NCBI GenBank assembly: GCA_038247995.1 | Contig: JBBRUG010000165.1 | Coordinates: forward strand, 1-12,857 | DNA from: JBBRUG01 sp038247995 | GTDB taxonomy: Bacteria > Chloroflexota > Chloroflexia > Chloroflexales > Chloroflexaceae | DNA: 12,857 bases | Direction of reading: 5' to 3' | Shown here: one piece after another, positions 1-6,924 of the stretch | How positions within the stretch are numbered: the stretch's first letter is position 1 | Layout of the letters: each line of letters opens with the position of its first letter | The notes under the pieces: generated by a model | Told to the model about the DNA's origin: nothing | The model's database searches: none | Seen by the model: the letters and a program-made list of their open reading frames with translations, nothing else | Position numbers and translations under genes: made by a program

Positions 1-1
1 C

Positions 2-673
2 CCGAACGACTACACTGGCCCCGGCACCGGCTATCGCGTCGAGGGCGAGCGCTGGAACGAGATCCAGCAAATCCGTCAGGCCAAATCACCGCGCGACTTT
101 ATTACCGCTCAACTCGGCGAACCATCGCCAAAGCTTGTTGAGCTTGGCCCGGCCCGTGCCGGCAGTCAGACTGAAGTGATCGTCGCCGTCGGCCCGGCCT
201 TCGGGCGCGCGATGACCAAAACCATCGGTGAACTCGACCACGAAGATGTGCTGGCTGCGATCCTCACCGGCGTCGCCGAGGAAGGGCTCACCGCACGCAT
301 CCTGCGGGTTAACCATAGCTCCGATTGCGCCGAAATCGGCCATGTGGGCGCGCAACTCAGCGGCTCGGGCATCGCCGTCGGCATTCAATCACGCGGCACG
401 ACGATCATTCATAAGCGCGGGTTGGCCCGCCTGAACAACCTCGAACTCTTTCCGCAGTCGCCCAGTTTAACGCTGGAAACTTACCGTGCGATCGGGCGCA
501 ATGCCGCGCGCTACGCCAAGAATGAGCGTACCACGCCGGTGCCGGTTCAGGTTGACAACTGGGCGCGCCTGCGCCTGATCGTGAAGACGGCACTGCTCCA
601 CCGCCGCGAAACCGAAGAAGTACGCGATCTGCCGCCGGCGGAACTGGCCTTCGATTGGGAACCCGACGTCTAG
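2..673 (+). CDS. Fused large-medium subunit of B12-dependent diol/glycerol dehydratase (3' part only)
   Basis: This subunit belongs to the adenosylcobalamin-dependent enzyme that dehydrates 1,2-propanediol or glycerol to the aldehyde in the cytoplasm. The frame is open from base 2, so the gene starts outside the window. The first ~35 residues (NDYTGPGTGYR, GERWNEI) match the C-terminus of PduC/PddA-type large subunits. With no stop or new start, the frame runs into a medium subunit (PduD/PddB-like): EVIVAVGPAFG, RLSGSG-like LSGSGIAVGIQS, GTTIIH, NLELFPQ, LTLETYR and GRNAARYAKNE. It is therefore a natural fusion. The linker is short, and the N-terminal microcompartment-targeting extension of Salmonella PduD is absent, so a free cytosolic enzyme is likely. 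An internal ATG at 176 lies inside the conserved medium-subunit core and is not a credible start. The small subunit follows after 26 nt. Substrate preference between propanediol and glycerol cannot be told from this part. Confidence 0.9.
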   Translation, partial: PNDYTGPGTGYRVEGERWNEIQQIRQAKSPRDFITAQLGEPSPKLVELGPARAGSQTEVIVAVGPAFGRAMTKTIGELDHEDVLAAILTGVAEEGLTARILRVNHSSDCAEIGHVGAQLSGSGIAVGIQSRGTTIIHKRGLARLNNLELFPQSPSLTLETYRAIGRNAARYAKNERTTPVPVQVDNWARLRLIVKTALLHRRETEEVRDLPPAELAFDWEPDV

Positions 674-699
674 CGCAAGCACGCTGCAACGGAAATACT

Positions 700-1113
700 A
701 TGCCTGACTCAACAAATAACTACCCACTCATGGAGCACGCCGCCGCAGAACTACGTGCAGTGAGCGGGCGCCCTCTGGCGGAAGTGACGCTAGACGCAGT
801 AAGTGCAGGGGAACTGACGATTGCCGACACGCAGATCAGCGCGGCGGCATTGCGCGCTCAGGCCGAAGTAGCGCGGAAAGCGGGCTATTCCCAACTGGCT
901 GAAAATCTAGATCGGGCAGCGGAACTGACAGCAGTACCCAACGCTGAGATGTTGCGCATGTACGACATGTTGCGCCCCGGCCGCGCCTCGCACACTGATT
1001 TACTGTCCCTCGCCGATGGCCTTGAGCGCGAATATAATGCACCGCTCTGCGCCGCCTTCGTGCGCGAAGCTGCCGAGGTGTACGTGCGCCGTGGGCTAAC
1101 CAAACGTACCTAG
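700..1113 (+). CDS. Diol/glycerol dehydratase small subunit
   Basis: This is the small (gamma) subunit of the B12-dependent diol/glycerol dehydratase, completing the enzyme encoded just upstream. The 137-residue product has the family signature in its second half: RAAELTAVPN, LRMYDMLRPGRAS, LADGLEREY and APLCAAFVREAAEVYVRR, all closely matching PduE/PddC/DhaC. The frame also opens at an ATG at 655, but that start overlaps the previous gene and adds 15 unconserved residues. The ATG at 700 has GGAAA five bases upstream and begins near the conserved YPL segment, so it is preferred. The protein lacks the longer N-terminal extension seen in PduE of microcompartment operons. Co-transcription with the fused subunit is expected from the 26-nt gap. 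Reactivase genes (DdrA/DdrB-like), normally needed by this enzyme, are not seen downstream. Confidence 0.9.
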   Translation: MPDSTNNYPLMEHAAAELRAVSGRPLAEVTLDAVSAGELTIADTQISAAALRAQAEVARKAGYSQLAENLDRAAELTAVPNAEMLRMYDMLRPGRASHTDLLSLADGLEREYNAPLCAAFVREAAEVYVRRGLTKRT

Positions 1114-1118
1114 CGTAA

Positions 1119-1139
1119 AGACGGCCCGCTGGGCCGTCT
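1119..1139. terminator. Hairpin terminator shared by convergent genes
   Basis: AGACGGCCC (1119-1127) and GGGCCGTCT (1131-1139) form a perfect 9-bp stem with a 3-nt loop. It lies between the dehydratase small subunit (+) and the histidine kinase (-), which converge here. The short T run is on the - strand (TCTTTA after the stem), so the hairpin suits the kinase transcript best, but it can act in both directions. Confidence 0.7.
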
Positions 1140-1170
1140 CTGGGCTGGCGCTGTGTAACCTCCGTAGCGC

Positions 1171-2412
1171 TTACCCCTCTTCCGTCAACGGCAGGAGTAT
1201 CGTAAATGTACTGCCCTGTCCAACCGCGCTCTGTGCGGCAATGCTGCCGCCATGGGCTTCAACGGCCAGGCGACAAAAGTAGAGGCCCAACCCGGTGCCG
1301 TTGCGTCGGTCATCGGCGCGAGCCTGGTAAAAACGCTCAAAGATATGATCCAGTGCCTCGGGCGGGATTCCGGCACCGCTATCGTGTACGCGCAACTCCA
1401 GGGCATGGCCGGCATGGGCTATCTGGGCGCTGACCACAATCTCGCCGGAGGGCGGCGTGTACTTGATCGCATTCGTCACCAGGTTAGTCAGCACGCGCTC
1501 CATCAAACCCCGATCAAGCCAAACCACCGGCAGATCATCGGCGATTGCCCGCCGAAGTTGCGGTTGGCCGGGCCGCGCAGCAAGCTCTAATGGTTCACAC
1601 ACCCCCTGCACGAGTGTTACCAGGCGAATTGGCTGGCGCTTGAGCGACCAGTTGCTCGTCTCCAGGCGCGCCGAGTCGAGTACCGTTTCGGTCAAGTTCA
1701 ATAGATAGTTAGCACTGTCGGTCGCCACGCTCAGCAACTCTTGCTGGCTATCCGGATCGAAGCGCTGGCGCTGTAACGCTTTGATGCTAATCAGCAGCGT
1801 ATGCAGGGGTGCGCGCATATCGTGAACGATCATGCGCGTCTGGTCTTCGTGGTTCCGCAGACGCTCGTTCACCGAACGATTCGCCACCCCAAGCGCGGCG
1901 TGCTGGCGCGCACTGAAATCGAGCACATCGGTTGCCAGGCTCAGCAGCGCGGTAGATGGCAGTGCGCGCAGGTTTTGGAGCCGGTTGAGCACTTCCCTGG
2001 GCAGGTCGGCGCCGAAGAGATCAGCCAGCACAACAAAAGCGGCCGGCTCACTGCTCCAGAACACATCATAGAGTCGCAAACTTTCATCCCGATCAAGCGG
2101 CTCGGTAGGCATTGCGGCCAGAACATAGCCATATTCACGGCCAATCCCCGCCAAAATCGCGCCTGGCCCCGGCCCCGGTGCTGCCGGGAGGGTCAGCCGT
2201 TCGACATCTACCGGCGCACCGCGCAAAGCCAGTTCCGCCCACGCCTGCGAACCAGTGCCGCCCGATTCGAGCAGCGTACCGCCCGCAGCGAACACCTGTC
2301 GCCCTAGGCTTTGCGTAAGTTGGCCGATTGTCGCTGGCGTATAACAGCCAACCACGGGGGATGGTTGGAGGCTACGGAGCCGGGTGATGAAGACGCTCGT
2401 CGGATGCGACAT
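1171..2412 (-). CDS. Sensor histidine kinase (HisKA/HATPase_c) with N-terminal sensory region
   Basis: This 413-residue kinase autophosphorylates on a histidine and passes the phosphate to a response regulator. The H-box is MIVHDMRAPLHTLL with the phosphoacceptor His197. The ATP-binding domain has the N-box LTNLVTNAIKYTP (Asn310, Asn314), G1 DSGAGIP (344-350), an F-box IFERFYQ (357-363) and G2 NGTGLGLYF (371-379). Residues 1-180 hold no obvious transmembrane helix. They look like a soluble sensory module, and the segment near 93-135 (EYGYVLAAMP, VFWSSEPAAFVVLADLF) resembles DICT-type domains, though weakly. The ATG at 2412 has GAGGGG just upstream, and the gap to the permease stop codon is 12 nt, so the two genes are almost certainly co-transcribed and translationally close. 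No response regulator is adjacent. The kinase may report on the permease or its substrate, which is inference. Confidence 0.9.
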   Translation of the reverse strand: MSHPTSVFITRLRSLQPSPVVGCYTPATIGQLTQSLGRQVFAAGGTLLESGGTGSQAWAELALRGAPVDVERLTLPAAPGPGPGAILAGIGREYGYVLAAMPTEPLDRDESLRLYDVFWSSEPAAFVVLADLFGADLPREVLNRLQNLRALPSTALLSLATDVLDFSARQHAALGVANRSVNERLRNHEDQTRMIVHDMRAPLHTLLISIKALQRQRFDPDSQQELLSVATDSANYLLNLTETVLDSARLETSNWSLKRQPIRLVTLVQGVCEPLELAARPGQPQLRRAIADDLPVVWLDRGLMERVLTNLVTNAIKYTPPSGEIVVSAQIAHAGHALELRVHDSGAGIPPEALDHIFERFYQARADDRRNGTGLGLYFCRLAVEAHGGSIAAQSAVGQGSTFTILLPLTEEG

Positions 2413-2424
2413 CTCCCCCTCACA

Positions 2425-3672
2425 TTATTCGTAACGCAGCGCCACCAACGGGTCGAGGCGAGCGGCGCGGGCGGCCGGATAAAGCCCAGCCACAACTCCC
2501 ACCAACGTAGCAAACCCCAGCGCAGCTATCGCTAACCACCAGGGCGTCACAAAAAAGATCGCATCAAGCGGCAACTGCTCGCGCTCGATATACCAGCCGA
2601 TCACCTGGTTGAGTAAAAGGCCCAGCACCCAACCGCCAACCAGCCCCAGCACCCCGCCGAGGAGGCCGATCAGGCCCGCCTCGATCATGAACATGCCCCG
2701 AATATCGCCGCGCGATGCGCCAATCGCCTTCAGTGTGCCAATCTCGCGCGTACGCTCATAGATGGCCATAATCATCGTATTGACGATCCCCAAGCACGCC
2801 ACAAACAAGGCCAGGCCGCCCACCGAAGCCAGCATAACATTGATCACCGCAAAGACGCGATTGGCTTGATCGAGGATCAACTCAAGCGACTGCACGCGGA
2901 AACCTGCATCACGGAAGGTGCCGACCAATTGCGCAGCTGCCGTAATATCACGCGCCCGCACAACGGCCTCGTCGTAGCCCTGAGCGGCGAGATAATCGGG
3001 GCTGTTGAACCACCAACCCTTCATCAGCGCCATATCAACGGCAGCAGCCTGGACCTCACGGTCATCAGCATCACTAACACCGACAACGGTCAGCGTGAAT
3101 TGCTCATTTTCACCGCGCGGGCTGCGCAACTCAATCGTCAATTCACGGCCCACAAAGTCGGCGGCGAGACTGTTTTGCGGCAGCGCACCGGCGGCGAGCA
3201 CCAGCGTACCCGGCTCAGGCGGATCGATTGAACCAGCAACAGCCTGCGGCGGCGTACGGAAGGGATCGGCAAAGAGATCACCACCATTGATCCGCACCGA
3301 ACTGGTTGTACCATCAGGGAGTAGCAACACACTGTTCACATCGTCGAGGCTGATTAGCGGCACAACGGACTGCACTTCCGGGCGTGCAGCCCATTCCGCC
3401 ACAAGCTCCGGCGTGATCGGATTGCTGCGTTGCGGGGTACCGAACTGAGTAAAAAAGTCAGCATCGCGCTGGGCGCCGGGACGTACAAAAACGTTCTCCA
3501 GGCCCAGCGCAGCAAACTGGCGTCGAATCTCTTCTTGTACGCCAACTCCGAGCGAAACCATCGTCACAATCGTGACGATGCCGACGATTACGCCGGTGGA
3601 CGTTAATGCGGTACGTACCTTACGCCGGCCCAGATTCTCCAGGGCCGTGCGGAACATATCATTAAAATTCAT
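2425..3672 (-). CDS. MacB/FtsX-family ABC transporter permease
   Basis: This is an inner-membrane permease of the type VII (MacB/LolCE/FtsX) ABC family, which works by mechanotransmission rather than by a transport channel. The 415-residue form has the standard layout: TM1 at about 22-45 (TGVIVGIVTIVTMVSLGVGV), a periplasmic MacB_PCD domain at about 46-270, then three helices near 274-303, 329-358 and 374-400. The coupling segment is YERTREIGTLKAIGASRGDI (305-324), and the C-terminus is ARAARLDPLVALRYE, as usual in the family. An in-frame GTG at 3687 exists, but its GGAGG sequence is adjacent to it. The ATG at 3672 has GGTGAGG nine bases upstream and is preferred. No ATP-binding subunit is encoded next to it. 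The upstream lipoprotein and downstream kinase are on the same strand. A promoter may lie just upstream (3715-3743). Confidence 0.92.
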   Translation of the reverse strand: MNFNDMFRTALENLGRRKVRTALTSTGVIVGIVTIVTMVSLGVGVQEEIRRQFAALGLENVFVRPGAQRDADFFTQFGTPQRSNPITPELVAEWAARPEVQSVVPLISLDDVNSVLLLPDGTTSSVRINGGDLFADPFRTPPQAVAGSIDPPEPGTLVLAAGALPQNSLAADFVGRELTIELRSPRGENEQFTLTVVGVSDADDREVQAAAVDMALMKGWWFNSPDYLAAQGYDEAVVRARDITAAAQLVGTFRDAGFRVQSLELILDQANRVFAVINVMLASVGGLALFVACLGIVNTMIMAIYERTREIGTLKAIGASRGDIRGMFMIEAGLIGLLGGVLGLVGGWVLGLLLNQVIGWYIEREQLPLDAIFFVTPWWLAIAALGFATLVGVVAGLYPAARAARLDPLVALRYE

Positions 3673-3714
3673 ATTGGGGAGCCTCACCTCCGACGCTATG
3701 TCGAAGCCTGCTTC

Positions 3715-3743
3715 ATTGTAGCAGATGCGGCCCCGGCTTAAAA
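3715..3743 (-). promoter_or_regulatory. Candidate promoter of the permease-kinase pair
   Basis: On the - strand there is an extended -10 element TGC-TACAAT (TACAAT at 3720-3715), 17 bp downstream of a weak -35 TTTTAA (3743-3738). The -35 overlaps the stop codon of the lipoprotein gene. It would give the permease and kinase their own transcript apart from the lipoprotein. The -10 match is 5 of 6; the -35 match is poor. Confidence 0.4.
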
Positions 3744-4982
3744 GCCTACTTCAATGATCGTACGTGCCGTCCGATCCTGGAAAAAGCCCACGCCATCCTG
3801 GATCAGGCCAACGTAGAAGCCCATGCGTGTCTCACGTTGCAGGATCGTCACTTCGCCGACAATCTCAACCTCATCGCCCGGCATGAGCCAGTCCTCCACA
3901 CCCGGCACCGTCCACTCCTCAGGCGGTTTTTCCGAGAGCGCCCAGCGAAAAGGGTAACGCCGCGGCCCACCGCCACTATTGGCGTCCCAGTCCATCCCAA
4001 TGCGCCAGAAACCGCCCGCCTGCGCGGTATACGCGCCATCTTCAACCGACGAAAATACATCGTCGGTGGTGTAGCGGAACCCACTCGGCGGACCATAGGT
4101 TCGGATCGGCACCTCACCGGTATTGCGCACCCGCATCGTCACGGTAATTGTTTCACCGAGCATCACGCGTTGGGGAGCGATATAAGCATATACAATCCGC
4201 GCCTCGGGCTGCCCAACATTCTCCAGCGTCACCTCGCCCTGGCGCTGCACCACATTACCAAATGGATCTTCGGCGCGCACGGTGTAGGTATACACGCCCT
4301 GGGCCAGCAGCGAACCATTCGGGCGCTTGCCGTTCCAGACATGGCGCTGCTCAAATGGGCCTTCTTCAATGCGCGTTACTACCGGGATGACCTCGCCATC
4401 CGGCGCAAGCATGGTAATATCGACCGTTGCCGTTACCGGAAGTCGGTAGGTAATCTCAGTTACGTCGTCGACTGCGTCGGCATTGGGTGAAATCGTGGCG
4501 GGAAAAATCGCCAGGTTTTCAATGTCGGGTGTATCGGGCGCCGTACCGACGATCGTGAGCGGCACGCGCTCTTCGGCCACACTATTATCGGTTGCCCGAG
4601 CGGCCACAACCAGCGTATATGCACCAGGCGGCAGAAGCCGGCGCAATACTACCGCGTCGTTGGTCGGCACCGTGCCGTCGAAACGCAACACATACGGATC
4701 GCTGCTCGCCGCACGGGGCTGTGCAACGCGCAGATCATAGCGCTCGCCGCCTTCGTCCAGAACGTAAACGTCGATTGTTGCTTCACGATTGAGCAGATAG
4801 CTTACCGTGAGCGGAGCATCTGTATCCGCCGGAGCATAACTGTCGGCGCTCGCCGTTACTTCGCCAAGCAGTGAGGTACTGCCGCAGGCGCTCAACAGAA
4901 ATGCTATATAGCCGATCACGGCCATGCTGAGTGCGCGCCAGAGCCAGCGGAGTGAACTAGATTGGGGCAATGCGTTCATCAT
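3738..4982 (-). CDS. Secreted lipoprotein with FlgD/Ig-like domains
   Basis: This 414-residue exported lipoprotein has a signal peptide (helix around 18-31, SMAVIGYIAFLL) ending in the lipobox LSAC, with the lipidated Cys33. After it come two beta-sandwich segments. Residues about 50-147 end in PGAYTLVVAARATDN. Residues about 158-253 are a clear FlgD_Ig-like domain (ISPNADAVDDVTEITYRL, VWNGKRPNGSLLAQGVYTYT). Residues about 258-414 form a CARDB/BsuPI-like domain (GETITVTMRVRNTGEVPI, MPGDEVEIVGEVTI). The reading frame stays open to 5228, but that extension is encoded by repeat DNA. The ATG at 4982 precedes the signal peptide and has a weak AGGA upstream. The gene precedes a MacB-type permease on the same strand, so it may be the extracytoplasmic partner of that complex. 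No specific function is recognised. Confidence 0.8.
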   Translation of the reverse strand: MMNALPQSSSLRWLWRALSMAVIGYIAFLLSACGSTSLLGEVTASADSYAPADTDAPLTVSYLLNREATIDVYVLDEGGERYDLRVAQPRAASSDPYVLRFDGTVPTNDAVVLRRLLPPGAYTLVVAARATDNSVAEERVPLTIVGTAPDTPDIENLAIFPATISPNADAVDDVTEITYRLPVTATVDITMLAPDGEVIPVVTRIEEGPFEQRHVWNGKRPNGSLLAQGVYTYTVRAEDPFGNVVQRQGEVTLENVGQPEARIVYAYIAPQRVMLGETITVTMRVRNTGEVPIRTYGPPSGFRYTTDDVFSSVEDGAYTAQAGGFWRIGMDWDANSGGGPRRYPFRWALSEKPPEEWTVPGVEDWLMPGDEVEIVGEVTILQRETRMGFYVGLIQDGVGFFQDRTARTIIEVGF

Positions 4983-5066
4983 ATCGCTGGAAATCCTACC
5001 ACAGATCGGACAACGCCCGGCGGCGCCAACAGCCAGCGTGAATGAGAACAGGCTGATGCATACCCG

Positions 5067-5175
5067 CGAACTGCGAACTGACACCCGTTGCCGTATCGGC
5101 GTAATCTGCGCAATCTGCGGATCATTCCGCCGCTTATGTTCTGCTTCCTGCTTCCTGCTTTCTACTTCCTGCTGC
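5067..5175. repeat. Intergenic short-period repeat tract (7-bp and 9-bp units)
   Basis: Three simple repeats are clustered between the lipoprotein and the exporter. CGAACTG is doubled at 5067-5080. AATCTGCG occurs at 5103-5110 and 5112-5119 (9-bp period). A CTGCTTC heptamer runs at 5141-5168 in four units (two perfect, two with one mismatch) and decays after that. Similar heptamer and ATCTGCG-type sequences are scattered through many Chloroflexota and cyanobacterial genomes, so this is probably one copy of a dispersed element. Its right part overlaps the 3' end of the exporter gene. Confidence 0.6.
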
Positions 5176-6579
5176 TTGCTGCGCTGCCCGCCCACCCGCC
5201 AACGACGGCACGATAGCCAACAAAGCAAGTCCGGCAGCTACCCGCATTGCAACCGCAAAACCACCTGCCAGCACCTCAGGCGAAGCAGCCGTCACCGGCT
5301 CGATACTACTGCCATTCAGCGCAATCACCGCCGACGCCCAGATTGCCCCGGCGATGGCGATCCCGGCTGTCTGGCCGAGTGTGCGCATCACGGCGAGTAA
5401 GCCGCTCGCTACGCCTAGCGCTTCCGGAGGCGTATTGCCCAACACGGTACTGTTATTTGGACTTTGAAACAGCCCAACACCGGCGCCCACCAACATCAGA
5501 AACGCGAGCATCTGGATCGGCGGGGTAATCGGCGTCGTCAGGCTTACCCCCAGCAAGCCGACCGCGATCGTCGCCAACCCGGCGATCGTCAACATGCGCG
5601 GCCCAATTCGATCCGATAACCGTCCACTGATCGGTGAAGCCAGCGATAATGCAAGCGGCAAGGCCATCAGCATCAGGCCGGTGGTCTGCAAGTCGAAGCG
5701 GTAGACGAGTTGGAAGAAGAGGGGCGTGAGTAAGAGGTTGAACGAAAGACCGAGGAAAAGGATCAAGCCGGCCAGCAGGTTTAGCGAGAAGGCGCCATTG
5801 CGGAAGAGCCGCAAGTTGATCATCGGCTGTGGTATGCGTAACTCCCAGGCCACAAAACCGACGCTCGCGCTGACAAACAATGTGAACATCCCCAATACCA
5901 GCGGATGCCCCCATCCGAGCAGCGGTCCTTCGGTGAGTGCGAGCAGTAGACCGAACATGGCCAGCATCAGCAGCGCCGCGCCAACCAGATCGAAAACCTG
6001 GCCGCGTTCTGTACGCGCATCAGGCGGGAGTGAGCGCAGCGTCAGCCAGGTGCCCACAATGCCCACTGGAATATTAACCAGAAAGATCGACTGCCAGTTG
6101 GCATAACGCAACAAAAGCCCACCAAGCGCCGGGCCAATCAGAATACCTACCGCTACAAACGAGCCGATCGCGCCGAGGGCCGTGCCGCGTTCCTGGGGCG
6201 GAAAAGCGACCACCAGCAACGCCGGGCCGACCGCCTGGATCATCGCTGCGCCAATCGCTTGGAGTACGCGAAAGCCGATTAAGGCGCCGATACCGGGTGC
6301 CAAGCCACACAACGCGGAAGCCACAGTAAAAACGACAAACCCGATCGCATAGACCCGACGTTTGCCGAACATATCGCCCAGCCGACCCATCAGCAATAAC
6401 AGACAGGTCAACGTCAACAAATAGGAAAGCACAACCCACTCAACGACATTTAAGTTCGTCTGGAACACATCGACAAAGGTGTTGAGCGAGATGTTAACGA
6501 TCGAACCGTCGATTGTGGAAAGCAGCACACCACTGCCCACGGCGGCCAGCGCCCACCACTTCCGCGAATAGTCGGGCAC
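5134..6579 (-). CDS. DHA2-family (EmrB/QacA-type) MFS multidrug exporter
   Basis: This 481-residue inner-membrane protein has about 14 hydrophobic helices, as in the DHA2 proton-drug antiporters. Conserved parts are the acidic Asp24 in TM1 (LLSTIDGSIVNISL), motif A GRLGDMFGKRR (65-75), the motif B region FRVLQAIGAAM with Arg104, motif C GILIGPALGGLL (145-156) and a second-half motif-A relic SGRLSDRIGPR. The start is a GTG at 6579 with GAGGAG seven bases upstream. No accessory membrane-fusion protein or TetR-type regulator is next to it, so a single-component exporter is likely. The substrate cannot be read from sequence. The last ~12 residues (GSRKQEAGSRT) are encoded by a heptanucleotide tandem repeat and are not part of the family core, which suggests that the original stop was lost or overrun by repeat DNA. 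Confidence 0.92.
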   Translation of the reverse strand: MPDYSRKWWALAAVGSGVLLSTIDGSIVNISLNTFVDVFQTNLNVVEWVVLSYLLTLTCLLLLMGRLGDMFGKRRVYAIGFVVFTVASALCGLAPGIGALIGFRVLQAIGAAMIQAVGPALLVVAFPPQERGTALGAIGSFVAVGILIGPALGGLLLRYANWQSIFLVNIPVGIVGTWLTLRSLPPDARTERGQVFDLVGAALLMLAMFGLLLALTEGPLLGWGHPLVLGMFTLFVSASVGFVAWELRIPQPMINLRLFRNGAFSLNLLAGLILFLGLSFNLLLTPLFFQLVYRFDLQTTGLMLMALPLALSLASPISGRLSDRIGPRMLTIAGLATIAVGLLGVSLTTPITPPIQMLAFLMLVGAGVGLFQSPNNSTVLGNTPPEALGVASGLLAVMRTLGQTAGIAIAGAIWASAVIALNGSSIEPVTAASPEVLAGGFAVAMRVAAGLALLAIVPSLAGGRAAQQAAGSRKQEAGSRT

Positions 6580-6612
6580 GATAAAACTCCTCAGAAGCGC
6601 GATTATGCGTTC

Positions 6613-6641
6613 ATTCTAGCACTCGTGCCCGGAGCACACAA
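6613..6641 (-). promoter_or_regulatory. Candidate promoter of the MFS exporter
   Basis: On the - strand, TTGTGT (6641-6636) is followed after exactly 17 bp by TAGAAT (6618-6613). The -10 matches 5 of 6 consensus bases; the -35 matches only TTG. It lies just after the pilin terminator and about 34 bp before the GTG start, a sensible position. Confidence 0.5.
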
Positions 6642-6644
6642 AAT

Positions 6645-6678
6645 AAAGAGCGCCCTGCCAAGTGGCAGAGCGCTCTTT
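6645..6678 (-). terminator. Rho-independent terminator of the pilin genes
   Basis: AAAGAGCGCCCTGCC (6645-6659) pairs with GGCAGAGCGCTCTTT (6664-6678), giving a 15-bp stem with one mismatch and a 4-nt loop (AAGT). On the - strand it is followed by a T-rich tail (TTTATTTTGT), placed 31 bp after the second pilin stop codon. Confidence 0.85.
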
Positions 6679-6708
6679 TCTACGCCGACTGGTGGAAGAG
6701 AACCCGAA

Positions 6709-6867
6709 CTAGCCGCCGAGACCGCTGTTGATATCGCTGAACACCTCGCTCACGCGCGAGCCGAGCAGGGTCAGGACACCAATAACAACAATAGCGATAA
6801 GCACCAGGATCAAAGCGTACTCGACGAGGCCCTGGCCCTCTTCCTTAGCGAAGAAACTGCGAATCAT
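6709..6867 (-). CDS. Flp-family type IVb pilin, second copy
   Basis: This 52-residue pilin precursor is of the Flp/Fap type used in tight-adherence (Tad) pili. The leader is MIRSFFAKEEG, with probable prepilin-peptidase cleavage after Gly11. The mature part starts QGLVEYALILVLIAIVVIG, with the Flp hallmark Glu5-Tyr6 in a single hydrophobic helix. The tail is short and ends in GLGG. It differs from the copy upstream at two residues only (Ile2 for Leu2, Val31 for Ile31). The ATG at 6867 has AAGGAG seven bases upstream, and that ribosome binding site lies within a perfect 12-bp palindrome (see 6869-6880). The gene is 57 nt after the first pilin stop and is followed by a strong terminator. No Tad secretion genes (TadA/B/C, CpaB) or prepilin peptidase are in the window. 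Confidence 0.88.
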   Translation of the reverse strand: MIRSFFAKEEGQGLVEYALILVLIAIVVIGVLTLLGSRVSEVFSDINSGLGG

Positions 6868-6868
6868 G

Positions 6869-6880
6869 AAGGAGCTCCTT
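6869..6880 (-). promoter_or_regulatory. Palindromic ribosome binding site of pilin copy 2
   Basis: AAGGAGCTCCTT is a perfect 12-bp palindrome. Its first half is the Shine-Dalgarno sequence of the second pilin, and the second half would be its complement. Intermolecular pairing, or pairing with another SD or anti-SD copy, could mask it; as a hairpin with no loop it would be strained. The first pilin has an unmasked site instead. Confidence 0.45.
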
Positions 6881-6924
6881 GGGGTTAGTGAAATGCTAGG
6901 TACGACGATTCCGACAAGAGCAAA

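Noticed and set aside
655..699. Earlier ATG for the dehydratase small subunit
   Set aside because: It overlaps the previous gene and adds residues unlike any small subunit; the ATG at 700 has a better ribosome binding site.
1801..2307. 168-residue + strand ORF inside the histidine kinase
   Set aside because: It is a shadow of the kinase in a GC-rich region; the - strand frame carries all the kinase motifs.
3837..4490. 217-residue + strand ORF inside the lipoprotein gene
   Set aside because: Its composition (many His, Arg and Pro) and lack of a start signal mark it as antisense read-through of the lipoprotein gene.
4983..5228. N-terminal extension of the lipoprotein frame by 82 residues
   Set aside because: The extension reads through the intergenic heptamer and AATCTGCG repeats and would place the signal peptide in mid-protein. 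The ATG at 4982 gives a normal lipoprotein signal.
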